Of a stretch of 64,000 bases of DNA, positions 46,064-53,191 are shown piece by piece. Origin of the DNA: Acinetobacter geminorum (GTDB lineage: Bacteria; Pseudomonadota; Gammaproteobacteria; Pseudomonadales; Moraxellaceae); contig NZ_JABELE010000013.1 in the NCBI RefSeq assembly GCF_013009345.1, positions 1 to 64,000 of the forward strand, given 5' to 3'. Under the pieces are notes generated by a model, which did not search any database, was not told the DNA's origin, and saw nothing but the letters and a program-made list of their open reading frames with translations. The position numbers and the translations under genes were made by a program. Numbering within the stretch: the first letter of the stretch is position 1; each line of letters begins with the position of its first letter.

Positions 46064-46924
46064 TTATTCAATTCGTATATGGGCAATTGCAGTGGCATTG
46101 TTTGTAACATAAGTGCCTGTCGGTGCATCTGTATAGGTGCCGTCAGGTAAAGTCACAATTTGACGAGAAGATGAATATTTAGGTGCTGGTGCTGAGATTT
46201 GTGCTGTTGTATTTTCTGCAAAATTAGAAGAATGGGAAACAGTTTGTGCTGAAGCATTCGTAAAAGATGAAAAGCCTGTTCCAGATGCATATAAGTTTTG
46301 ATATCGGCTTGTCACACGGCGTACATAATCTTGTGTTTCACGGAAAGGGGGAATACCACCATATTTATCAACGTTACCTTCACCTGCATTGTAAGCCGCA
46401 AGTGCCATTTGTGTGTTTCCATTAAAACGCTTGAGCAACCAGCTTAAATATTTAGCACCAGCAAAAATATTTTGTTGCGGGTCATACGCGTTAGAGACAT
46501 TAAAACGACGAGCAGTCGCAGGCATCAGCTGCATTAAACCTTGAGCACCTACTGGTGAACGGGCTTTTACATTAAAGCCTGACTCGGTGTGCATAACGGC
46601 TTTGATTAACCCTTCCGAGACACCATGTTGTTGTGCAGCTTGTTTAATGATGTGGTCAAAAGCATTTTTATTCTTATTATAGCTTGGCAGAACAGAAGCT
46701 TCTGATGCTCCCCAGTTTGTATAACTGTGAATATTGCTATCCGGATAATAGGTTACTTTTACTTTTTTTAGAGATTGGTCATAGCTTTTTCGGTTGGTGA
46801 GCAATGTACTACCGTTTTTATCTTGGTAAATATACATTTGACCTGCTGAACTCGAAGTTATGCCGACCGTAAAAGTGGTCATCCCCAGCAAACAAGAAAT
46901 AAGAAATTGAACCGAATTTTTCAT
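46064..46924 (-). CDS. Lytic transglycosylase (SLT domain) with N-terminal DUF4124-like region
   Basis: 286 residues, signal peptide to about residue 27. A short region (MYIYQDKNGSTLLTNR) resembles DUF4124. The SLT domain (about 95-215) shows the catalytic Glu in IKAVMHTESGFNVKARSPVGAQGLMQLMPATA and the AYNAGEGNVDKYGGIPPF motif. It cleaves peptidoglycan glycan strands to anhydro-muropeptides. The C-terminal 70 residues are Ser/Thr/Ala-rich and probably a linker. Confidence 0.9.
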   Translation of the reverse strand: MKNSVQFLISCLLGMTTFTVGITSSSAGQMYIYQDKNGSTLLTNRKSYDQSLKKVKVTYYPDSNIHSYTNWGASEASVLPSYNKNKNAFDHIIKQAAQQHGVSEGLIKAVMHTESGFNVKARSPVGAQGLMQLMPATARRFNVSNAYDPQQNIFAGAKYLSWLLKRFNGNTQMALAAYNAGEGNVDKYGGIPPFRETQDYVRRVTSRYQNLYASGTGFSSFTNASAQTVSHSSNFAENTTAQISAPAPKYSSSRQIVTLPDGTYTDAPTGTYVTNNATAIAHIRIE

Positions 46925-47205
46925 TTTATGTTATTCACAATTTTAAGGTATTTAAAACTTGCCAAAGAGTTTATCAAAAAATATTACTTAAAGAAGTTTT
47001 GTGTAATTTTTTTTATTTCGACTCTTTCAAAAAATCAAGCTGATTTGTTCGAATGCTCATCAAAAAAAATTAAATTTTTTTTTTAAAATGATTCTATTGA
47101 CATGATTAACTCATTGATAAATAATAGTAAAAAACATTGGTTAAAAAATGATCAATTTAAATAGAACCCTTAACAGAAGGTCAAAACAGTTTGTCAAGCA
47201 CGAAG

Positions 47206-47250
47206 AAATCCACAATTTTATCCACAGGTTTTGTGGAAAACTGTGGAAAA
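47206..47250. promoter_or_regulatory. DnaA-box-like cluster upstream of ttcA
   Basis: One perfect box TTATCCACA (47218-47226) with three imperfect ones: AAATCCACA (47206-47214), and the inverse TGTGGAAAA twice (47232-47240, 47242-47250), 10 bp apart. An AT-rich stretch (47050-47150) lies beside it. The whole gap 46925-47429 is otherwise without a credible gene. The chromosomal origin is expected next to dnaA/rpmH, which are not here. Confidence 0.5.
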
Positions 47251-47429
47251 GTCCAAAAAGTAAGCATTTTGCACAAAATTTGAACGCTATAGTCAAAATT
47301 AGAGCGTGTCTTTTGCATCATGCACGAGCAATGTGACGACTTCAAGAATTGAAACTATTCTTTTGATGCGATTCTCTTCTGAATCATATAAAATTGCGCG
47401 GTATTTTTATTTATGGGTATATCTCGTCT

Positions 47430-48335
47430 ATGTACGCGCCAGTTGAGTCCAATCAGGGATTTAATTTTAAGCCTGAACTTCCAACAAGCTCGGCCTATTA
47501 CCGTTTGCTCAAGAAGCTTCGCCGTCAAGTTGGGCATGCTATTCGTGACTTCAATATGATTGAAGATGGCGATAAGGTCATGGTGTGTGTGTCTGGTGGT
47601 AAAGACAGTTATACCTTGCTCGATATCTTGTTGCAGTTTAAGCGTATTGCGCCGATCAATTTTGATGTGGTTGCGGTTAACCTTGACCAAAAACAACCTG
47701 GCTTCCCTGAAGATGTTTTGCCTCGTTATATGGAAGAAAACAACATTCCATATTACATTTTAGAAAAAGACACCTATACCATTACTAAACGTCTAACACC
47801 GGAAGGTAAAACTTACTGTGCAGTGTGTTCACGTTTACGCCGTGGTTCTTTATATGGCTTTGCACAAGAGATTGGTGCGACTAAAGTTGCCTTAGGTCAT
47901 CACCGTGATGACATCATTGCAACATTCTTCTTAAATTTGTTCCATGGCGGTAGCTTAAAGGCGATGCCTCCAAAGCTTTTATCGTCAGATAAAAAGAACA
48001 TTTTGATTCGTCCTTTGGCATATGTTGAAGAAAAAGACATTATCAAATATGCCGAGATACGTCAGTTCCCAATCATTCCATGTAACCTTTGTGGTTCGCA
48101 GGAAAACCTACAGCGTGCCATGCTTAACGAAATGCTACGTGAATGGGATAAACAATATCCAAAACGCTTACACAGCATTTTCGGGGCGTTACAAAACGTA
48201 TCTCCGTCTCAGTTAGCGGACCGTGAACTGTTTGATTTCGAAGCGCTAGATTCTCAGCGCGAGTTGGATTTTAAAGATCCAGAAGAGCTTAAGAATCGCT
48301 TAGATGTTGTGAACTTAAGTTTTGCTGCTGAGTAA
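47430..48335 (+). CDS. ttcA: tRNA 2-thiocytidine(32) synthetase TtcA
   Basis: 301 residues from ATG 47430 (MYAPVESNQGF); an upstream ATG at 47394 lacks support. PP-loop ATPase with CVSGGKDSYTLLDILL (near residue 55) and the two CxxC pairs that bind the iron-sulfur cluster, YCAVCSRLRRG and CNLCGSQENLQR. It thiolates C32 of several tRNAs. Complete. Confidence 0.97.
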   Translation: MYAPVESNQGFNFKPELPTSSAYYRLLKKLRRQVGHAIRDFNMIEDGDKVMVCVSGGKDSYTLLDILLQFKRIAPINFDVVAVNLDQKQPGFPEDVLPRYMEENNIPYYILEKDTYTITKRLTPEGKTYCAVCSRLRRGSLYGFAQEIGATKVALGHHRDDIIATFFLNLFHGGSLKAMPPKLLSSDKKNILIRPLAYVEEKDIIKYAEIRQFPIIPCNLCGSQENLQRAMLNEMLREWDKQYPKRLHSIFGALQNVSPSQLADRELFDFEALDSQRELDFKDPEELKNRLDVVNLSFAAE

Positions 48336-48353
48336 AACTTCTTGATAAGTCAA

Positions 48354-48385
48354 TTAAAGGCACTTTATAAACAAGTGCCTTTAAT
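48354..48385 (+). terminator. Terminator-like hairpin after ttcA
   Basis: AAAGGCACTT-tataaac-AAGTGCCTTT followed by AATG; a strong stem with a short T tract. Confidence 0.65.
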
Positions 48386-48539
48386 GTATCAAAATACTAA
48401 AAAATGAATGTTCCGTACAAAAAGTCATAGCCCTAAATTTAAATTACATGCTATAACAACGCTCAAGCAGAATTGCTTCACATGATGTTGTCTGGATAGG
48501 CAACTAGAGAAATTGAACAAATAAATTTGAGGAAGAATC

Positions 48540-48923
48540 ATGCCTGCATTTTTAACTGAAGATTGGTTTGCTACTGTCGAAAAATTAACTGCTGAAGCAG
48601 GGGATCTTAATTTGCCACCTGCTCTTGCGAATTTGGCAATTAATTTAGTAGTTACAGATGCGTCTGGAAATACCGAATTAGCTTTAGATGGGGGTAAAAT
48701 CAAAAAAGGTTTGTCTTCAAATGCCAAAACAACTTTAAATATGGATGCTGAAACTTTACGTAAAGTATTCTTAGAGTTTGATATGGCTGCTGCTATGCAG
48801 GCATTCATGACTGGTAAAATTAAAGTTCAAGGCGATATGTCTCAATTGATGGCTTTACAAACAGCTAAGCCAAGCCAAGAACAAAAAGATTTGTTCAAGA
48901 AAGTATTAGAGCAAACAGCTTAA
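48540..48923 (+). CDS. SCP2 sterol-carrier-like domain protein
   Basis: 127 residues, a single SCP2-like domain. The segments LELALDGGKIKKGLSSN (as NTELALDGG..) and the C-terminal AFMTGKIKVQGDMSQLMALQ are diagnostic of the fold, which binds hydrophobic ligands such as acyl-CoA or lipids. GAGGAAG precedes the ATG. Monocistronic, with a terminator after it. Confidence 0.88.
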   Translation: MPAFLTEDWFATVEKLTAEAGDLNLPPALANLAINLVVTDASGNTELALDGGKIKKGLSSNAKTTLNMDAETLRKVFLEFDMAAAMQAFMTGKIKVQGDMSQLMALQTAKPSQEQKDLFKKVLEQTA

Positions 48924-48941
48924 ATTTCAAAGAATTCATAT

Positions 48942-48973
48942 AAAAAGCTTACCCATAGAGGTAAGCTTTTTAT
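48942..48973 (+). terminator. Terminator after the SCP2 gene
   Basis: AAAAGCTTACC/GGTAAGCTTTTT hairpin followed by T-rich sequence. Confidence 0.88.
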
Positions 48974-49013
48974 TTATACAAACAATGAATTTATCAACTT
49001 TTAAACAATAAAA

Positions 49014-50126
49014 TTAGATATTGATTCGTGTTTGCGCCGTTTTGATATGTTCAAGATAAGCACGGATACGAGTGACATATTGAACTGCTTGCTTATATCG
49101 ACCATTTCGCGTTTTATTGCTTTGCAAATAGTTATAGAGGTTGACCCATTTGTTCGGATCTTTCCCTTGAGATTTCAAGCGCTTCTGAATCTGACCGACC
49201 GCGCCCGGTCCCATGTTATAGGCCACAAGCGCATACCAGTTCCGATCAGGGAACGGAATATTATCAAATTCAGTTAGCATCAAATCGTAATACTTCGCGC
49301 CACCTTGAATACTTTGAGCTGGATCACTACGATTGCTTACACCCATTGCTCGAGCAGTGCTATTGGTGAGCATCATTAAGCCGCGAACACCTGTGGGAGA
49401 AACAGATTCTGGCTTTAAGTAAGACTCTTGATAACCAATGGCTGCAAGTAAATGCCAATCTAGATCATACTTCGCGGCACTTTGCTTAAAGCTCGCTTTG
49501 TAGATCGGTAAACGTGTACTTAAGTCACGTTGAATGGTTGACCATGCTTCTGGTTTCACCACATTGCGGTTATAAAAAGAGGCAAGCTGTTGTGTCACAC
49601 CATTTTGCTTACTTTGGCATACAAAGCCACTGGCGGTCTGGGTGAGTGGGTCATCAGCCTGTTTAAATACCCAACTTAACTCAGGATTTAAGCCATTTTT
49701 TTGCAAATTAGCTGTGTCACCACAAGTTGCAGAAAAAGACATCAAACCTTTGTTTTCGATTGTGCTTAAACCAGCTGTAGTCATCGCAAAGTTTGCTTTA
49801 CCTTGCTGAACCCATCTAAGTGCAGTGGTATTGTCTGCCACGATTTTAAAGTCCAGCTTTACATTTAGGTTTTGCGCATAATTACGTGCTAAGTCGTAAC
49901 CAAAACCATGTAGAAACTGATCTTCTTTGAAAACGGTTGTCGGGCTTTCTACCGCAACAACAGTTAAAGTGTTTGTATTAACTACAGTATTGTACTGTAG
50001 GGTTTTCCCTGCATTAAGACTATGAAATGGAAAAAGCATAGTACTGAGTGCAAGTGCTTTTAACGGGAGAGAAGAAAATAAAGAGTTAAGGCAAAGCCTC
50101 GACCCAGAACTTGAATTACTGTGCAT
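49014..50126 (-). CDS. MltF-like membrane-bound lytic transglycosylase (SBP_bac_3 + SLT)
   Basis: 370 residues. Signal region at the N-terminus (LKALALSTMLF). Residues about 45-200 resemble a periplasmic solute-binding domain (TVVAVESPTTVFKEDQFLHGFGYDLARNYA), residues about 215-345 an SLT domain with the catalytic Glu in LAAIGYQESYLKPESVSPTGVRGLMMLT and ALVAYNMGPGAV. This two-domain order defines the MltF type, in which the first domain regulates the second. Divergent from greB across a 370-bp gap. Confidence 0.9.
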   Translation of the reverse strand: MHSNSSSGSRLCLNSLFSSLPLKALALSTMLFPFHSLNAGKTLQYNTVVNTNTLTVVAVESPTTVFKEDQFLHGFGYDLARNYAQNLNVKLDFKIVADNTTALRWVQQGKANFAMTTAGLSTIENKGLMSFSATCGDTANLQKNGLNPELSWVFKQADDPLTQTASGFVCQSKQNGVTQQLASFYNRNVVKPEAWSTIQRDLSTRLPIYKASFKQSAAKYDLDWHLLAAIGYQESYLKPESVSPTGVRGLMMLTNSTARAMGVSNRSDPAQSIQGGAKYYDLMLTEFDNIPFPDRNWYALVAYNMGPGAVGQIQKRLKSQGKDPNKWVNLYNYLQSNKTRNGRYKQAVQYVTRIRAYLEHIKTAQTRINI

Positions 50127-50258
50127 GTTGTCTCCGCTACAGATAATTTATGCCCTAAAAGTCAGACAAAAAGCTGCCATAACTTCTAAAAGTTGATAAA
50201 TTCAATAAGGGGTGGGCAGTCATGACGTCATTCAAAATGACATGAAATGAAAAAAACA

Positions 50259-50284
50259 AACTGTGTAGAAAATCTACATAGTTT
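50259..50284. repeat. Inverted repeat between mltF-like gene and greB
   Basis: AACTGTGTAGA and TCTACATAGTT, 11-bp arms with one mismatch around a 4-base centre. It may be an operator or a hairpin in the divergent promoter region. The rest of the 370-bp gap is AT-rich and shows no gene. Confidence 0.35.
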
Positions 50285-50498
50285 TCGAATGGGTTAAAAA
50301 ACGCTCAACATTTAAACTGCGCGCATCATAATATTGAAAAAAAGTAATGTCAAATTTTGTACAGTTAAAACTTCGATATATCATCATAACCACATGAATT
50401 TCTTAAGGAAGAAAATTTATACACTTCTGATGTGAGAAAATAGGGTATAAAATGCTACATCTTGTAAGCGATATGTTGTTGAACAGTGGTTTTTTATC

Positions 50499-50651
50499 AT
50501 GAAATCTAACTTAATCACTCGGTCAGGGCATGACAAATTAGTTGCTGAATTAAAACAACTTTGGCATGAAGAACGACCGGAAATCACCAAAAAAGTAAAT
50601 TGGGCTGCAAGCTTAGGTGACCGCAGTGAAAACGCGGATTATCAAAAATAA
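50499..50651 (+). pseudogene. greB: greB, truncated by insertion after about 49 codons
   Basis: ATG 50499 opens a frame that reads as the GreB N-terminus: LITRSGHDKLVAEL, LWHEERPEITKKV and AASLGDRSENADYQ, the coiled-coil tip region. GreB is normally about 158 residues, but here TAA follows after residue 50 (Lys), directly after the conserved DYQ. From 50652 on the DNA is far more AT-rich. The native upstream region and start are intact. The missing 3' part is probably at the other end of the island, outside the window. GreA is intact elsewhere in the window. Confidence 0.9.
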
Positions 50652-50661
50652 CCCTATTTTT

Positions 50662-50774
50662 TATACTATTTGTATTTTTTTTATATAATAACAACAAATT
50701 ACAAATAGTATATATACAACTATGATGTACTATTCTAATTTTAGTAACAACAAAAGTGTAACAATTAGAAATAG
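50662..50774. repeat. Two inverted-repeat pairs at the left island end
   Basis: TATACTATTTGTA (50662-50674) is the perfect inverse of TACAAATAGTATA (50700-50712). CTATTCTAATTTT (50730-50742) is nearly the inverse of ACAATTAGAAATAG (50761-50774). All four half-sites share a CTATT(T)-NTAA-like core. They fill the 165 bp between the greB break and the next gene and could be recombinase-binding end sites or operators of that gene. Confidence 0.55.
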
Positions 50775-50816
50775 TCTTAAAAGTTATATAAATACGACTT
50801 AAATAGTGAGTATTAT

Positions 50817-51794
50817 ATGGATGCACCTGTAAATGAAATTGCAAAAAATGTAGTTGATAGCATAGAAGATATAATTCGTGAAGAATACAGTTTTTTATTT
50901 AAAAATAATGAGTTGAAATTAACATATCTCGAAAAAATGTATTTGTATCTTATTGCTCTTAAATGCCTGGTAAATGAATATGGAAGATTAAATAGAGAAA
51001 TTTGGCAAGATATGTTCATCACCGAGAGAGCAGATAAAAATTTTTTAATTAAATCACTATATATTAAAAGAGTAATTTTCAATACGAAAAAAAGTGATGA
51101 AATTATAAAAATTATTAATAAAAATAGCATGTTTTTTTTCAAAAAATCTCATTTGATAGATTTGGAATTGAAAAATAAATATCAAAAATATAAATACCTT
51201 TTTTTGGAAGAAAATACTTTTTTAAATTTTGATCTTAATTATGAAAGTTTTAATGAAATGTTGGAGGACTTGAGAAATCAATTCGATTACTATGAGCTAG
51301 ATTATTTAGATATTAAAGAAATCAGAGAGTTTATTATTGAGCAGAAAATCATAGATGCGTATGAATTGATTTCAAATATACAAAAATATAGACCTATCCC
51401 AATTGAAAAATCTATAGAATTAGATTGTGTGCTTGTTGAATTAGTTGAAAAGTATAACCTCTTGGTTGTGAATAGTTTATTAAATTATCAAGCGGATAAA
51501 GTTGCTTCTAGTTTGTATAGTTTAGAACATAGTGAACGTAAGGACCGAGATCATTATTTTGTAAATAAAATGTTTATTGCAAGGATCACATCCTATTTGG
51601 AATATTGTAAATTAAATAATAAAACTCCGTCTCATATACGCGGTATTGGGCCAAACTGGAGTTATACCTCCTTAGAATACTTTGTTAGCAAAAGTATAAT
51701 AAATGAGGGACTTTCTTGGACTACTTTTAGTGGTGATGAATTAATTCATAAGTGGTTGAATAGTGAAAAGGTGACAATTAAGCCAGAATTTTAA
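50817..51794 (+). CDS. Hypothetical 325-aa protein of the island, unknown function
   Basis: No family recognised. A highly AT-rich gene (Lys, Ile, Asn, Tyr, Leu-rich product), unlike the core genes, which suggests transfer from an AT-rich source. Mostly predicted helical, no signal peptide or membrane segment, two Cys in the core. The C-terminal third has HSERKDRDHYF and IRGIGPNWSYTSLEYFVSK, possible conserved motifs. GTGAG precedes the ATG. It lies first in the island, between paired inverted repeats and the left end of the ISL3 transposon; a role in mobility, regulation or defence is possible. Confidence 0.75.
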   Translation: MDAPVNEIAKNVVDSIEDIIREEYSFLFKNNELKLTYLEKMYLYLIALKCLVNEYGRLNREIWQDMFITERADKNFLIKSLYIKRVIFNTKKSDEIIKIINKNSMFFFKKSHLIDLELKNKYQKYKYLFLEENTFLNFDLNYESFNEMLEDLRNQFDYYELDYLDIKEIREFIIEQKIIDAYELISNIQKYRPIPIEKSIELDCVLVELVEKYNLLVVNSLLNYQADKVASSLYSLEHSERKDRDHYFVNKMFIARITSYLEYCKLNNKTPSHIRGIGPNWSYTSLEYFVSKSIINEGLSWTTFSGDELIHKWLNSEKVTIKPEF

Positions 51795-51810
51795 CCTTTG
51801 AAAATAATAA

Positions 51811-51818
51811 ATTTATTT
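51811..51818. repeat. Left target-site duplication of the ISL3-family transposon
   Basis: ATTTATTT directly outside the left terminal repeat; the same 8 bp in the same orientation lies directly outside the right end (61977-61984). ISL3-family elements produce 8-bp duplications. Confidence 0.88.
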
Positions 51819-51841
51819 GGCTATTTGCATTATATGGTTGA
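51819..51841 (+). repeat. Left terminal inverted repeat of the transposon
   Basis: Begins GGCTATTTGCATT; contains TTGCA-N4-ATGGTTG (51825-51840), a one-mismatch copy of the 16-bp motif seen at the right end. It overlaps the transposase stop codon (51830-51832). Confidence 0.88.
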
Positions 51842-53179
51842 AATTAGTTCTTCATCTAAATATTCATCACCGCCATACAATTCAACCAAGGTTGGAATAT
51901 AAGCACCATATTCCAATTTAGTTTTCTCTTGCTTGGTTGGAAATGCAGTTAAACCCTCATAACCTTCGGTTGATTTTAATGAAGATGATGGAGTCTTTAA
52001 AGTTGTAATAGATCGAGCCACTTTGTTATATAACATTTTTGCTCGAAGCACCTCAAAGGTATATCCTCGTCCCATTCGATTTGCGACCCTTGTAATACCA
52101 TTATGCCCCTCAGTATAAGCATTGGTAATTCTTATTGGCGCATCCCAATAGGTAAATATATCCTCAAAGTTATTATTCACAGTTTTAGCAACATCACGAA
52201 AAGACTTTAAATACTTGGGAATACAGCTTTCCCATTCATGAAACCTTTGTATAGCATCGTCTTTGGTTGTTGCTTCATAAATATTATAAAATTGCTCTTT
52301 GAGGTCATAAGCTTCCTTAAATTCAGGATGCCATTTTTCTAAATTTCCTAAAATTCTTTGTTGATCTTCGGTCAATGAATTTGGTCGTCTAAGCAGTATC
52401 CACCGTAAATGTTTTTTCATATTCAATCGGGCATCACGGTCCAAACTACTTTGTAAAGCTTTACGTTCAGTGTCTAAAGCTTCACTTGCCATTCTCACCA
52501 CATGAAATTTATCGATGACCAACTTGGCATTGGGTAAATGCAGACGAAATGACTTTTTGAAGGGTCGCCACATATCACTGCAAATCCATTCTACTTTGTC
52601 TGCATAAGGCAGTTTGGCGAAGTATGGTATCAGGGTATCTTGAGTCCTTTCAGGCAGCATGTCATACAAGCTGTTCATCGCAAGGTTGGTGATGACACAA
52701 CGATATGTTCCCATCAATTTAAGTTCATCAATACCCATAATCGTTGGAGTTTCAAACTTAATATCTCGTTCTAATTCCTCCACGAAATCAAGCGTAATGT
52801 TTTTAATGGTGTTCACGACTACACCCGTATCTTCGGCAAGCTGCGTAAAGGTTCGATCTAAGCAATGCTTACGTACTTGCTGAATCAGCCGATGGGTCGC
52901 TCTACGTTTTTCATCCAAGAAGCTGAGTTGAGGGGTAATCATGCTTTTGCATTCAGAACAGCGATAGCGTGTTCGTATCACCTCAATTTTTACAGGTTGC
53001 ATCTGCAAGGGGGTATCAGCAAAATGATTGATACGCTGACCATGCTTATATAAGCGTCCACCGCATTCAGGGCATGTTTCCAAATGCTCACCGCTTGGCT
53101 GTACAGTAATCATAATACAGCCATCTTCATTACGGTAATCTATCGGCTGTACACCTTCCAGTTGCAGAATATCAATCAT
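51830..53179 (-). CDS. ISL3-family transposase
   Basis: 449 residues. N-terminal zinc ribbon CPECGGRLYKHG and YRCSECKSMITPQ, an HTH region near residue 95-120, then the DDE-type ISL3 core: IMGIDELKLMG, EWICSDMWRPF, VIDKFHVVRMASEAL, and the C-terminal NAYTEGHNGITRVANRMGRGY with the catalytic Glu. The frame is intact. It starts 12 bp after the hsdR stop with its own GGAG site, so it reads as the last gene of the hsd operon; its stop lies within the left terminal repeat. No IS end separates it from hsdR. Confidence 0.93.
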   Translation of the reverse strand: MIDILQLEGVQPIDYRNEDGCIMITVQPSGEHLETCPECGGRLYKHGQRINHFADTPLQMQPVKIEVIRTRYRCSECKSMITPQLSFLDEKRRATHRLIQQVRKHCLDRTFTQLAEDTGVVVNTIKNITLDFVEELERDIKFETPTIMGIDELKLMGTYRCVITNLAMNSLYDMLPERTQDTLIPYFAKLPYADKVEWICSDMWRPFKKSFRLHLPNAKLVIDKFHVVRMASEALDTERKALQSSLDRDARLNMKKHLRWILLRRPNSLTEDQQRILGNLEKWHPEFKEAYDLKEQFYNIYEATTKDDAIQRFHEWESCIPKYLKSFRDVAKTVNNNFEDIFTYWDAPIRITNAYTEGHNGITRVANRMGRGYTFEVLRAKMLYNKVARSITTLKTPSSSLKSTEGYEGLTAFPTKQEKTKLEYGAYIPTLVELYGGDEYLDEELISTI

Positions 53180-53191
53180 TCCAATACTCCA

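Noticed and set aside
47206..47250. Chromosomal replication origin
   Set aside because: The dnaA, rpmH and dnaN genes that normally flank the Acinetobacter origin are not in the window; a cluster of boxes alone is insufficient.
47148..47336. 62-aa open frame upstream of ttcA
   Set aside because: It is read through the DnaA-box cluster, has no ribosome site, and its Lys/His/Asn-rich product resembles nothing; probably chance.
51880..51900. A further transposase site near the left end (TTCAACC-AAGGTTGG)
   Set aside because: It has the AAGGTTG half in both orientations but lacks the TGCAA half and lies inside the transposase coding region; not counted as a motif copy.
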